Assembly (NCBI GenBank): GCA_002494725.1 | Contig: DACG01000004.1 | Coordinates: 1-26,920, forward strand | Direction of reading: 5' to 3' | DNA length: 26,920 bases | DNA from: Geoglobus sp. UBA235 | Lineage (GTDB): Archaea > Halobacteriota > Archaeoglobi > Archaeoglobales > Archaeoglobaceae | Shown: positions 20,565-26,920 of the stretch, piece by piece | Layout of the letters: each line of letters begins with the position of its first letter | Position numbering within the stretch: position 1 is the first letter of the stretch | Program-made: the position numbers and the translations under genes | The notes under the pieces: model-generated | Seen by the model: only the letters and a program-made list of their open reading frames with translations | The model's database searches: none | Told to the model about the DNA's origin: nothing

Positions 20565-22235
20565 ATGTGGGTCCATCCAGGGATAATGGCAATTGCAGGG
20601 GCCTTGACCCTCCTTCTGCTGAGAGGGAGGGTTGAAAAAATTGTTTTTGTAGCCATACCATCATTTTCCCTATCAGTACTCCTCCTCACCTCTTATGGTT
20701 ATTTCGGTCAGATACCATTTGAGGATCTTAGTTTCAAATTCCTCAACTTCACACTGACTCTTGCCAGAGTTGACAAGCTTGCAATGCCATTTGCATACGT
20801 CTTTTCAATCGTTGCCATTGCAATGAATATCTATGCTCTGAATTCTGAGAAATATGAAAAAGTTGCAGCCATGATATACTTTGGAAGTGCTCTGGGCGTT
20901 GTTTTTGCAAAAGATTTCTTCACATTTTATGTTTTCTGGGAGATGATGGCCATAGCATCTCTTTTCGTGATATGGTCAAGAGGGACTAAGAATTCTCTTG
21001 AGGCAGGACTCAGATATGCTCTTTGGCACCTGACAGGAGGAGCATTTCTCATAGCTGGAATGGCATTGTACATCAATCAAACCGGTTCGATTGAATTCAG
21101 ACTGTTTGAAAATTCGGGACTGTCGTATTACCTGATTCTTCTGGGAGTGATGGTTAACGCCGCAGTTCCACCGCTTCATGCCTGGCTTCCAGATGCATAT
21201 CCCGAGGCAAGTGTAACGGGTGCAGTTTATCTGACTGCATTCACGACAAAGAGTGCTGTATATGCACTTGCCAGAGGATTTCCTGGAGAGGAACTTCTGA
21301 TGTATCTTGGAGCAATAATGGCAATGTATGGTGTGATATTTGCAGTTCTTGAGAATGATGGAAGAAGATTGCTCTCCTACCACATCGTTTCACAGGTTGG
21401 ATATATGGTTGCTGGAGTAGGAATAGGAACAGCGCTTGCCATAAACGGTGCTGTCTCACATGCCTTCACTCACATACTCTACAAGGCTTTACTTTTTATG
21501 GGAATGGGGGCTGTAATTGAAGTGACAGGACGAAGCAAATTCACAGAGCTTGGAGGTCTGTACAGATACATGCCAGTAGCGTTCTACCTTTACATGGTTG
21601 GAGCTTTTTCCATCTCAGCATTTCCTCTTTTCAGCGGGTTTGTGAGCAAGAACATGACAGTTTACGCATCTCATGAGATATTTGTTGTCTGGCTTTTGCT
21701 TGAAGCATCCTCCATAGGTACCTTTCTTCACACCGGGCTGAAGCTTCCATGGAATGTGTGGTTTGCAAGAGATCCGATTATTGAGGCAAGAGAACCACCA
21801 AAGAACATGCTTGCAGGGATGGCAATTCTTGCAGGACTTAACATATTTCTCGGGATATATCCGGGATATGAAATGCTTTACTCCCTTTTACCTTATGAGG
21901 TCAATTATGAACCTTATGAATTTGGAAAGGTCATTGCAATGAGTCAGCTCCTTATTTTCACGTTTTTCGCTTTCTGGATACTGAGAGATAAGCTCAGGGG
22001 TGAGGAGAAAATAGTTCTTGATACAGACTGGTTGCCAAGAATCCTTGGTAATTATCTCTTTTACTGGATATGCAGATTTTCAGAGCTTTCCAAGAACATG
22101 GACAGAGAGGTGCTTAGCTTTGCAGCAGGATTCAAAAAGATATCGGGAATCAGAATAAAGGAAATAAGTGCTGGATACGGCCTTGTTATAACAGTTGCAA
22201 TCTTTGCATTCTATCTTTTCCTGTTTCTGATTTAG
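20565..22235 (+). CDS. Antiporter-type subunit, MrpD/MbhH-like (third of three)
   Basis: 556 residues, about 14 helices plus a C-terminal extension (about 470-556) ending in a hydrophobic helix. Glu126 (FYVFWEMMAIASLFV) and AAVPPLHAWLPDAYPEASV (199-217) place it in the NuoL/M/N family. At the TM7 position where most members have Lys, it has Asn198 (MVNAAVPPLH); Lys229 (FTTKSAVYAL) is kept. This form is familiar from some Mbh/Mbx-related subunits. It starts right after the preceding stop, with AAGGTGAG upstream. It is the last gene of the operon. Confidence 0.88.
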   Translation: MWVHPGIMAIAGALTLLLLRGRVEKIVFVAIPSFSLSVLLLTSYGYFGQIPFEDLSFKFLNFTLTLARVDKLAMPFAYVFSIVAIAMNIYALNSEKYEKVAAMIYFGSALGVVFAKDFFTFYVFWEMMAIASLFVIWSRGTKNSLEAGLRYALWHLTGGAFLIAGMALYINQTGSIEFRLFENSGLSYYLILLGVMVNAAVPPLHAWLPDAYPEASVTGAVYLTAFTTKSAVYALARGFPGEELLMYLGAIMAMYGVIFAVLENDGRRLLSYHIVSQVGYMVAGVGIGTALAINGAVSHAFTHILYKALLFMGMGAVIEVTGRSKFTELGGLYRYMPVAFYLYMVGAFSISAFPLFSGFVSKNMTVYASHEIFVVWLLLEASSIGTFLHTGLKLPWNVWFARDPIIEAREPPKNMLAGMAILAGLNIFLGIYPGYEMLYSLLPYEVNYEPYEFGKVIAMSQLLIFTFFAFWILRDKLRGEEKIVLDTDWLPRILGNYLFYWICRFSELSKNMDREVLSFAAGFKKISGIRIKEISAGYGLVITVAIFAFYLFLFLI

Positions 22236-22260
22236 TACTTTATCTGTTTGCTTACTTATG

Positions 22261-22279
22261 TTTTTTATACTACTTTTTT
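22261..22279 (+). terminator. T-tract terminator of the Mrp operon
   Basis: TTTTTTATACTACTTTTTT, two runs of six T, 26 nt after the last stop of the operon and before the next promoter. Archaeal transcription commonly ends at such runs without a hairpin. Confidence 0.5.
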
Positions 22280-22285
22280 AACAGG

Positions 22286-22299
22286 CGAAAAATTTTTAA
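22286..22299 (+). promoter_or_regulatory. BRE/TATA element of the histidine kinase gene
   Basis: CGAAA then AATTTTTAA (22291-22299). The expected transcript start near 22321 leaves a leader of about 10 nt before ATG 22331. Confidence 0.45.
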
Positions 22300-22330
22300 C
22301 GATTATACCTTTTGAATTTTTTGGTAAAAC

Positions 22331-23329
22331 ATGAGGGCTCAGACAACTCTTAAGCTCGATCCGGAGGTGTACGTGAGATTCTATGAAAATGCAGAGGACA
22401 TGCTCTTTCTGCTCGATCTTTCCGGGAGATTTATAGATGTGAATCCCAAGTTCGCTCAGATGCTTGGTTACAGGCATGAAGAGCTTGTAGGAAGAACTTC
22501 AAGAAAGATAATTCATCCTGAGGATCTCGAATCCCTCAAAAGATTCTTTAAATCAGTTTTAAGCGGTAACAGGGAGAAAAGGGAATTCAGGTTTATCAAC
22601 AGGGATGGGAGTGTTGTCTGGGTCGAGATCTCCGAGTGGCCTGTTTACGAGGATGGGAAGCTGATAAGAATTGAGGGGATTGCAAGAAATGTCACCGAAA
22701 GAAAAGAACTTGAGGAAAGCCTGAGAAAAAGAAACGAGATACTGGAACTTCTTTTCAAGATATTGAGGCATGACATAGCAAACAACATGACCTCAGCCCT
22801 CAACTACCACGAGCTGTATGTTGAAATGGGTGACAAGGCTTTTCTTGACGGACTTAGAAGAAGCATAGAGAGGACGGTATCTCTCATAAGGGAGGTTGAG
22901 AAGGTTCAGAAATCCATGAATTCTTCTCTCATGGAAAAATACAGTCTCAGAGATGTTGTTGAGAAAATTTCTCAGAATTATTCCGTGGATGTGAATTTCA
23001 GTGGCAACTGCAGCATAATGGCGGATGATGCAATATACACAGTTTTTGACAATCTTATAAGGAATGCAGTCACTCATGGAAAGGCAACGAGAATAGATGT
23101 TGAGGTGAAGGAAGATGATGATTACTGTCTGATATCCTTCGGTGACAATGGAATTGGGATAAGTGAAGACATTGCTGACAGAATATTTGAGGAAGGATTT
23201 TCAAGCAGTGGAGGAAAGGGTCTTGGCCTTTACATTGTGAGAAAGATTGTGGAAGGATATGGTGGAGAGATAAAGCTTGATAAAACCAGAAAGAATGGAG
23301 CAAAGTTTCTGATCAGATTGAAAAAGTGA
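22331..23329 (+). CDS. PAS-domain sensor histidine kinase
   Basis: 332 residues, no membrane segment, so cytoplasmic. A PAS domain spans about 12-128 (MLFLLDLSGRFIDVNPKF, MLGYRHEELVG, ending GIARNVTERKELEES). The phospho-acceptor region is ILRHDIANNM with His147. The HATPase domain runs from about 225 to 332: N-box NLIRNAVTHG (Asn245), G1 DNGIGI (272-277), G2 GGKGLGLYIV (294-303). No response regulator lies beside it, as is common in archaea. The sensed signal is unknown. It lies just after the Mrp operon but behind a T-tract and its own promoter. Confidence 0.88.
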   Translation: MRAQTTLKLDPEVYVRFYENAEDMLFLLDLSGRFIDVNPKFAQMLGYRHEELVGRTSRKIIHPEDLESLKRFFKSVLSGNREKREFRFINRDGSVVWVEISEWPVYEDGKLIRIEGIARNVTERKELEESLRKRNEILELLFKILRHDIANNMTSALNYHELYVEMGDKAFLDGLRRSIERTVSLIREVEKVQKSMNSSLMEKYSLRDVVEKISQNYSVDVNFSGNCSIMADDAIYTVFDNLIRNAVTHGKATRIDVEVKEDDDYCLISFGDNGIGISEDIADRIFEEGFSSSGGKGLGLYIVRKIVEGYGGEIKLDKTRKNGAKFLIRLKK

Positions 23330-23330
23330 T

Positions 23331-24506
23331 TCATGCTCTTTTTTTGAGCACGAGAGAGATTAAGAATGCAGCCATGCTGACAGCGAATGATAGGTAGAAA
23401 GACGTGAGGTAACTGCCCGTCACATCTCTCAGCAGAGCACCGGCAAATGGGGAAACCAGTCCTGAAAATCCCCAGGCAGTGAATATCGCTCCATAGGCCC
23501 TTCCAGCATATTTGCTTCCAAAGAAAATGGATGTGGCTGCGGGAAACATGGCAAGAACTCCACCGTAGTTTGCATATATCAGAGAGGCAAGCGGAAAGAC
23601 CAAATAGCTTCTGAAAAACCAGATGAGAAGAAATGCAGACAGGGCTGTTGTCAGAAAGTTGATCATCATTGCCCTTTCAATTCCAATTCTGTCCAGCACA
23701 ATTCCCCATCCAAACCTTCCTCCAGCGTTTGCAACTGAGGTTACAATGAGAAAAATTCCAACAAGTCCTGCAAGCTCAGGCACAGATCTTGCACCTTCCT
23801 GAATTATCGGTGCAGCATTGCCTATCACCATGAGTCCTGAAAATGATGACAGAAAAAACAGAATCCAGAGGAGATGGAACCTCCTTTCTCGGAGAATCTC
23901 TGAAAGGTTCATGGATCCTGTTTTTCTTTCAGAATGAGGTGGATCTTTCATTGGGACTGTACACAATGATAAAACAGCAAGATAAATCACTCCCACCCAC
24001 AGAAACACTGTGAAAACATCTGTGATTGAGAGAAGGTAGGTTATTACGGGAGTCATCACAGCTGCACCGATCCCAAAGCCGACAGCAACAATCCCTATTG
24101 CAGTTCCTGGAATATCTGAAAACCACTTTGAAACAAGAGGTCTCGGCACAGCATCAACCAGGGCTATTCCGAGTCCCATCAGAATTCCGAGAGAGATGTA
24201 GTAGATTATTCTTGCACTCTCCCAACCGTAATTTTTCATTGTGCTTGCGAGAAGATAGCCTGAGAATATAACAAAGGTCCCCAGAATGAGCGGGATTTTT
24301 GGTCCGGATCTGTCGTAAAGCACACCAGCCGGAACAATTGATACTGAGTAGGTGAGAGTGATCAGGGAAAATGCAAGAGTTAGCGGGGCCACATTCTCGA
24401 TTCCGTAGTAGCTCTGAATGGGTCTGTAAAAAAGACTGAATGTGTAAACCCCTCCAAGCATTGTCAGCATCACAAGGCCAAGGGGCAGATAAATGATCCT
24501 CCCCAT
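23331..24506 (-). CDS. MFS transporter, oxalate/formate antiporter (OFA)-like
   Basis: 391 residues, 12 predicted helices. The MFS loop motif after helix 2 is GVLYDRSGPKIPLILG (60-75), with a second copy in the other half (GIVLDRIGIERAMM). Length, an opening with LGGVYTFSLFYRPIQ, and the pattern at helix 4 (GILMGLGIALVDAVPRPLVSKWF) resemble the OFA family, which exchanges small organic anions such as oxalate, formate or lactate; the substrate is not evident. GGGGAG precedes the ATG. The stop lies 1 nt from the kinase stop on the other strand. Confidence 0.82.
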   Translation of the reverse strand: MGRIIYLPLGLVMLTMLGGVYTFSLFYRPIQSYYGIENVAPLTLAFSLITLTYSVSIVPAGVLYDRSGPKIPLILGTFVIFSGYLLASTMKNYGWESARIIYYISLGILMGLGIALVDAVPRPLVSKWFSDIPGTAIGIVAVGFGIGAAVMTPVITYLLSITDVFTVFLWVGVIYLAVLSLCTVPMKDPPHSERKTGSMNLSEILRERRFHLLWILFFLSSFSGLMVIGNAAPIIQEGARSVPELAGLVGIFLIVTSVANAGGRFGWGIVLDRIGIERAMMINFLTTALSAFLLIWFFRSYLVFPLASLIYANYGGVLAMFPAATSIFFGSKYAGRAYGAIFTAWGFSGLVSPFAGALLRDVTGSYLTSFYLSFAVSMAAFLISLVLKKRA

Positions 24507-24577
24507 AGCTCCCCTTTCTCTGGCTTTGTAATAAGCTTTTCTCAGGAGGCTGAAGTTTACAGGTGCAAAAATAAGAG

Positions 24578-24650
24578 CGGACCCGCCGGGATTTGAACCC
24601 GGGTTAGAGGCTCCGAAGGCCTCTGGGATGTCCAGCTACCCTACGGGTCC
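24578..24650 (-). tRNA. tRNA-Arg (anticodon TCG)
   Basis: 73 nt, no intron. Acceptor stem GGACCCG/CGGGTCC with discriminator G; anticodon stem GAGGC/GCCTC with loop CTTCGGA, anticodon TCG at 34-36; T-arm CCGGG-TTCAAAT-CCCGG. CCA is not encoded. A TATA-like AATTTATTAA lies about 30 nt upstream on the minus strand. Confidence 0.93.
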
Positions 24651-24745
24651 TTGGTTAAATTAGCGAGTAAAGGGCTTAATAAATTCTTACTATTGTTTGA
24701 CCAAAAACTAAAAATATCAATGGGATTCACTGCTATATCGTTCAT

Positions 24746-24819
24746 GCCCGGGTAGCTCAGCTTGGGAGAGCGTGCGGCTGAAGACCGCATAGTCGCCGGT
24801 TCAAATCCGGCTCCGGGCA
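24746..24819 (+). tRNA. tRNA-Phe (anticodon GAA)
   Basis: 74 nt, no intron. Acceptor stem GCCCGGG/TCCGGGC (one G-T pair) with discriminator A; D-arm GCTC/GAGC; anticodon stem TGCGG/CCGCA with loop CTGAAGA, anticodon GAA; T-arm GCCGG-TTCAAAT-CCGGC. CCA is not encoded. AAAAATATC about 30 nt upstream may be the TATA box. I found no second copy of its 3' end downstream, so no evident attachment-site duplication. Confidence 0.94.
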
Positions 24820-25056
24820 TTCATATTCTTAAAAAAGTTGTAAAAAGATCAAATATTTTCAGAAATCTTCCCTCTATACTTTTCTTGCCAGATTAGACAT
24901 ATTATTTTATATCATGGAATAATATAAATTATCATAAATAAAATTATATTGGATTTGCGTTACTTTTACAGTATGACAAAATCTAAAAAACAAATTACTG
25001 CTTTCTATTAAGCAATTGATCAGTTTATAGAGTATATGAGAAAAATATTATGGCAG
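24820..25056. other. AT-rich non-coding spacer
   Basis: Strongly AT-rich with several TATAAT/ATAAT-like runs between 24900 and 24950 and no plausible reading frame. The composition shifts sharply from the genes to the left, marking entry into the right-hand accessory block. Confidence 0.4.
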
Positions 25057-25560
25057 CTAACTATGTTCAAGTTTTTTTGAGAGATACACTACCACTAAAA
25101 TCGTGGAAACAAACAATAGTAATGAATAGATCAGATTCAAATCATACAAGTATAAAACACCAAACAATACAAATATTGGAACGTAGAACTCTCTTTGTTT
25201 AAGACTGTCACTTAGCCTGAATATTGTAAAAATCGCCAGCAATATATTAAAAAATAACCCACCCTCGAATCCAAATTTGTAAAAAAGATAAAATGCCCCA
25301 ACAAATACTCCAAGAAACTTAAGACCATCAATGCCGCTGTTTTCAGTATCAGCGTTATTGCTATAATCTGATTTACATTCCTGCCTCCATTCCCTTATGT
25401 ATCTCCTAACAGTTGATGGGGCTACACACAATTCATTTGCTATAATGTCAATTGAGTATCCGCTGTTATACATTATGACGGCTCTTCTTTTTCTCTCTTC
25501 TTTCTCTCGCTTGCGTTCTTCTCTTGCGATTTCCCAAGCAACCCATTTGAGGATACCCAT
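25057..25560 (-). CDS. Helix-turn-helix protein with C-terminal membrane helices
   Basis: 167 residues. A very basic helix (EIAREERKREKEERKRR, 10-26) leads into a Hin/resolvase-like HTH: VIMYNSGYSIDIIANELCVA then PSTVRRYIREW (28-58). After a polar linker (60-78), three to four hydrophobic helices follow (about 80-95, 100-115, 126-140, 142-160). It therefore looks like a membrane-tethered DNA-binding protein; I know no named family. TATA (ATATTTAAAG on the minus strand, about 25597-25606) lies about 40 nt before ATG 25560. It lies alone between tRNA-Phe and a decayed transposase, and its AT-rich codon use suggests acquired DNA. Confidence 0.65.
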   Translation of the reverse strand: MGILKWVAWEIAREERKREKEERKRRAVIMYNSGYSIDIIANELCVAPSTVRRYIREWRQECKSDYSNNADTENSGIDGLKFLGVFVGAFYLFYKFGFEGGLFFNILLAIFTIFRLSDSLKQREFYVPIFVLFGVLYLYDLNLIYSLLLFVSTILVVVYLSKKLEHS

Positions 25561-25617
25561 ACAAGAGCACCCTAAGAATTAATACTGCTATAGGAGTCTT
25601 TAAATATTGTGGGACCG

Positions 25618-25990
25618 TCAACGTAACCACCTCCAAGAATTATAGAAAGCAACAAAAGTCTCAAGTCAGCTCTACACAGAATCAAATGAACTTCTGTGAG
25701 GAAACCTGTTGTAAAACCTCTCAATCTTTTCTTTAAGCTGAGAAAAGAAACTATCTATGGAGTTTTTCAAAAGTCTCATACTTGTGTCAACAGCAATTTC
25801 CGGCTTATTCTTATAGAAATTAAGAACTTCTTATAAAGAGAATGTAACTGTGAAAACTCCTTTTACCATCAGATACCCGGATGAACAAACATTTCTTTAG
25901 TATCAACATTTCTTGCATGCTACCAGTCCCTCTTTCTCAAGGAGTTTTTAAGATTCTTTTCAGTCTGAGATGGTAGATTTTTATGGACTC
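25618..25990 (-). pseudogene. Decayed DDE transposase (archaeal IS6-like type)
   Basis: The minus strand gives scattered pieces of one transposase in order: YHLRLKRILKTP, VSDGKRSFHSYI, after frameshifts NFYKNKPEIAVDTS (25800-25840), then SIDSFFSQLKEKIERFYNRF and PHRSSFDSV, followed by two stops and LETFVAFYNSW ending near 25618. The 'KPEIxVD' strand and 'FFSxLKExxxRFYNRFPxRSSxxSVxSWLxxFVxFYN' tail are typical of a DDE transposase group common in euryarchaea. A segment between VDTS and SIDSFF is missing. No terminal repeats could be defined. Confidence 0.65.
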
Positions 25991-26062
25991 GTGGCTGGTT
26001 TGCTGGAGGCTCTCAGGAATTATTCGTTGATCTGAATTTTACTCGAATTAAGCTATTAAGCG

Positions 26063-26076
26063 GATAAATATTTTAA
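26063..26076 (+). promoter_or_regulatory. TATA element of the PIN toxin-antitoxin pair
   Basis: GATAAATATTTTAAG with its centre about 32 nt before ATG 26102. The expected start near 26095 would leave the GGGAGG at 26079-26083 outside the transcript, so the mRNA has a very short leader. Confidence 0.4.
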
Positions 26077-26101
26077 GGGAGGAAATCAAATAAGCAACCG
26101 T

Positions 26102-26494
26102 ATGCGAATTTACATGGATATCTTTTGCTTTAACAGACCGTTTGATGATCAAACACAGGATAGAATCAGAATTGAATCTGAAGCTGTGGATTACGAAATT
26201 TCGAAAATTCCGAATGATGAAAGGAGGAAGAAGGCTGAAGTTTTAGCATCAATTTCAAAAGAAAAAGTTATTGTTCATGATGAAGTCGTTAAGAGAGCTT
26301 TAGAGTTTGAAAAAATGGGTTTGAGAGGAATTGATGCTCTGCATTTGGCGTGTGCAGAAAAATCTTCGGATATGCTGCTCACAACAGATGATGATTTTGT
26401 GAGAAAAGTTAAAGATGACAAGAATCATGTTAAGATTAGAGTTGAAAATCCGGTAACTTGGTTAATGGAGGTGCTCGAAAATGAGCAGCACTAA
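26102..26494 (+). CDS. PIN-domain toxin, internally shortened
   Basis: 130 residues. The opening MRIYMDIFCFNRPFDDQTQD matches a PIN family whose usual opening is YLDTCCFNRPFDDQ, with Asp6 as first acidic residue. Later motifs are DYEISKIPNDERRKKAEVLA (Glu32), GIDALHLACAE (Asp78) and LTTDDDFVRK (Asp96/Asp98), then VENPVTWLMEVL. In relatives as I recall them, about 20-25 residues lie between the 'IRIESEAV' helix and 'YEISKIP'; here they are joined directly at residues 29-30, with the frame kept. Ile7 also replaces the usual Thr. The protein is probably damaged, though the gene is open. Its 3' end overlaps the antitoxin gene by 14 nt. Confidence 0.72.
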   Translation: MRIYMDIFCFNRPFDDQTQDRIRIESEAVDYEISKIPNDERRKKAEVLASISKEKVIVHDEVVKRALEFEKMGLRGIDALHLACAEKSSDMLLTTDDDFVRKVKDDKNHVKIRVENPVTWLMEVLENEQH

Positions 26495-26678
26495 AACCCT
26501 CAATGAAATCAGGAAGGAAGGCATAGATGCCCTTGCAAAGGCTCTGGGGCCGATAGGGATGGTCAGATTCCTTCAGAGCTTTGATACTGGTAGTGGAGAC
26601 TACACAAAAGAAAGGCGTGAGTGGCTCGATGAGAGTGTGGAAGATATCGTGAGGGAAATAAAGAAAAACAGGGAGTAG
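26481..26678 (+). CDS. Small antitoxin-like partner of the PIN protein
   Basis: 65 residues. It belongs to a small family I associate with PIN toxins of the FNRPFDDQ type: TKTLNEIRKEGIDALAKALG (4-23), PIGMVRFLQSFDTGSGDYT (24-42), then WLDESVEDIVREIKK. The C-terminus is helical and charged, as expected for toxin binding. It starts 14 nt inside the toxin gene, so the two are translationally coupled in toxin-first order. Confidence 0.7.
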   Translation: MSSTKTLNEIRKEGIDALAKALGPIGMVRFLQSFDTGSGDYTKERREWLDESVEDIVREIKKNRE

Positions 26679-26709
26679 GATTTTTGATTCGTTCAGTTTC
26701 TATTAGAAC

Positions 26710-26742
26710 TAACAGAGTGCTCTGTTAAAGGTTTTTGTTTTT
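26710..26742 (+). terminator. Inverted repeat followed by T-runs
   Basis: TAACAGAGTGCTCTGTTA (26710-26727), with 8-bp arms and a 2-base centre, is followed by GTTTTTGTTTTT (26731-26742). It lies 32 nt after the antitoxin stop. A terminator is the simplest reading; the near-perfect palindrome could equally be an operator. Confidence 0.45.
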
Positions 26743-26794
26743 CCCGTTCTGCACAAAAATATCTGTATCATCCCTCTGTTGCTGATATAGGTTC

Positions 26795-26831
26795 TAATAT
26801 TAATAATATTAAAGCCGTCTAATATATTAGA
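26795..26831. repeat. Two adjacent AT-rich palindromes
   Basis: TAATATTAATAATATTA (26795-26811, 8-bp arms about one central A) and TCTAATATATTAGA (26818-26831, perfect) lie 6 bases apart. They are in otherwise AT-rich non-coding DNA that fills 26743-26920, where I see no gene. Confidence 0.35.
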
Positions 26832-26920
26832 AAACCCAAACAGATACTCTTGTGCTTCAGTAGAAATGAAGCTTTAAATCGATAATAGGGTATCCTGTTA
26901 AAATTATAGTCTAAGACAAA

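Noticed and set aside
22793..23303. Open frames antisense to the histidine kinase
   Set aside because: Shadow frames; the sense strand has complete kinase motifs.
24746..26920. Integrated element with tRNA-Phe attachment site
   Set aside because: No repeat of the tRNA 3' end and no integrase gene were seen downstream within the window.
1..26920. CRISPR array to accompany the CARF and Cas4-like genes
   Set aside because: No regularly spaced direct repeats were noticed on reading the intergenic regions. An array elsewhere in the genome remains possible.

Overview
The window looks like a chromosomal piece of a euryarchaeon, most probably one of the Archaeoglobales. This placement rests on gene content, AT-rich TATA-type promoters, leaderless or GGTGA-led starts, an archaeal SepF, LSm and L37e, and archaeal tRNAs. 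It is inference: no rRNA is present.

Left accessory block (1-6350). It opens with the cut end of an IS630-type transposase, fused to the 5' side of a two-gene unit whose second member resembles YwgA/Panacea (SocA-like) proteins. A broken antitoxin-like gene follows. Then come seven genes, all on the minus strand. The promoter-proximal three are an RNase H-fold 3'-5' exonuclease, a Cas4-like PD-(D/E)XK nuclease with Fe-S cysteines, and a single-domain CARF protein. No CRISPR array, cas1/cas2 or effector gene is visible, so this is the best candidate for an undescribed system here. Behind an internal promoter follow an AbrB antitoxin, a VapC toxin, a larger PIN protein and a HAD phosphatase, with overlapping reading frames. 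A decayed vapC lies just upstream of the exonuclease promoter.

Housekeeping block (6370-11110). It holds sepF-zpr1, a small membrane protein, the MtnA/aIF2B-like sugar-phosphate isomerase, an LSm - L37e - purF operon (L37e is only 52 codons long) and a divergent PUA-domain protein of the MCTS1 type.

Middle block (11219-14674). It contains a DUF2249-DUF438-hemerythrin fusion, about 750 bases of mostly non-coding DNA with one convincing 33-residue zinc-finger gene and one decayed small ORF, and a three-gene operon (DJ-1/PfpI, cyclase-family protein, ArsN2-like acetyltransferase).

Energy block (14785-22235). Ten overlapping genes encode an Mrp/Mbh-like cation/proton antiporter in the order F-G-E-(MbhD/E-like)-B-C-D-L-small-D. 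It has three large antiporter-type subunits and an unusual soluble insertion in the MbhD/E-like subunit. A PAS histidine kinase and an OFA-like MFS transporter follow, tail to tail.

Right accessory block (24578-26920). Two tRNA genes (Arg-TCG and Phe-GAA) are followed by an HTH protein with a membrane tail, a decayed DDE transposase, a PIN toxin that seems to have lost an internal segment, its small antitoxin partner, and AT-rich palindromes at the window edge.
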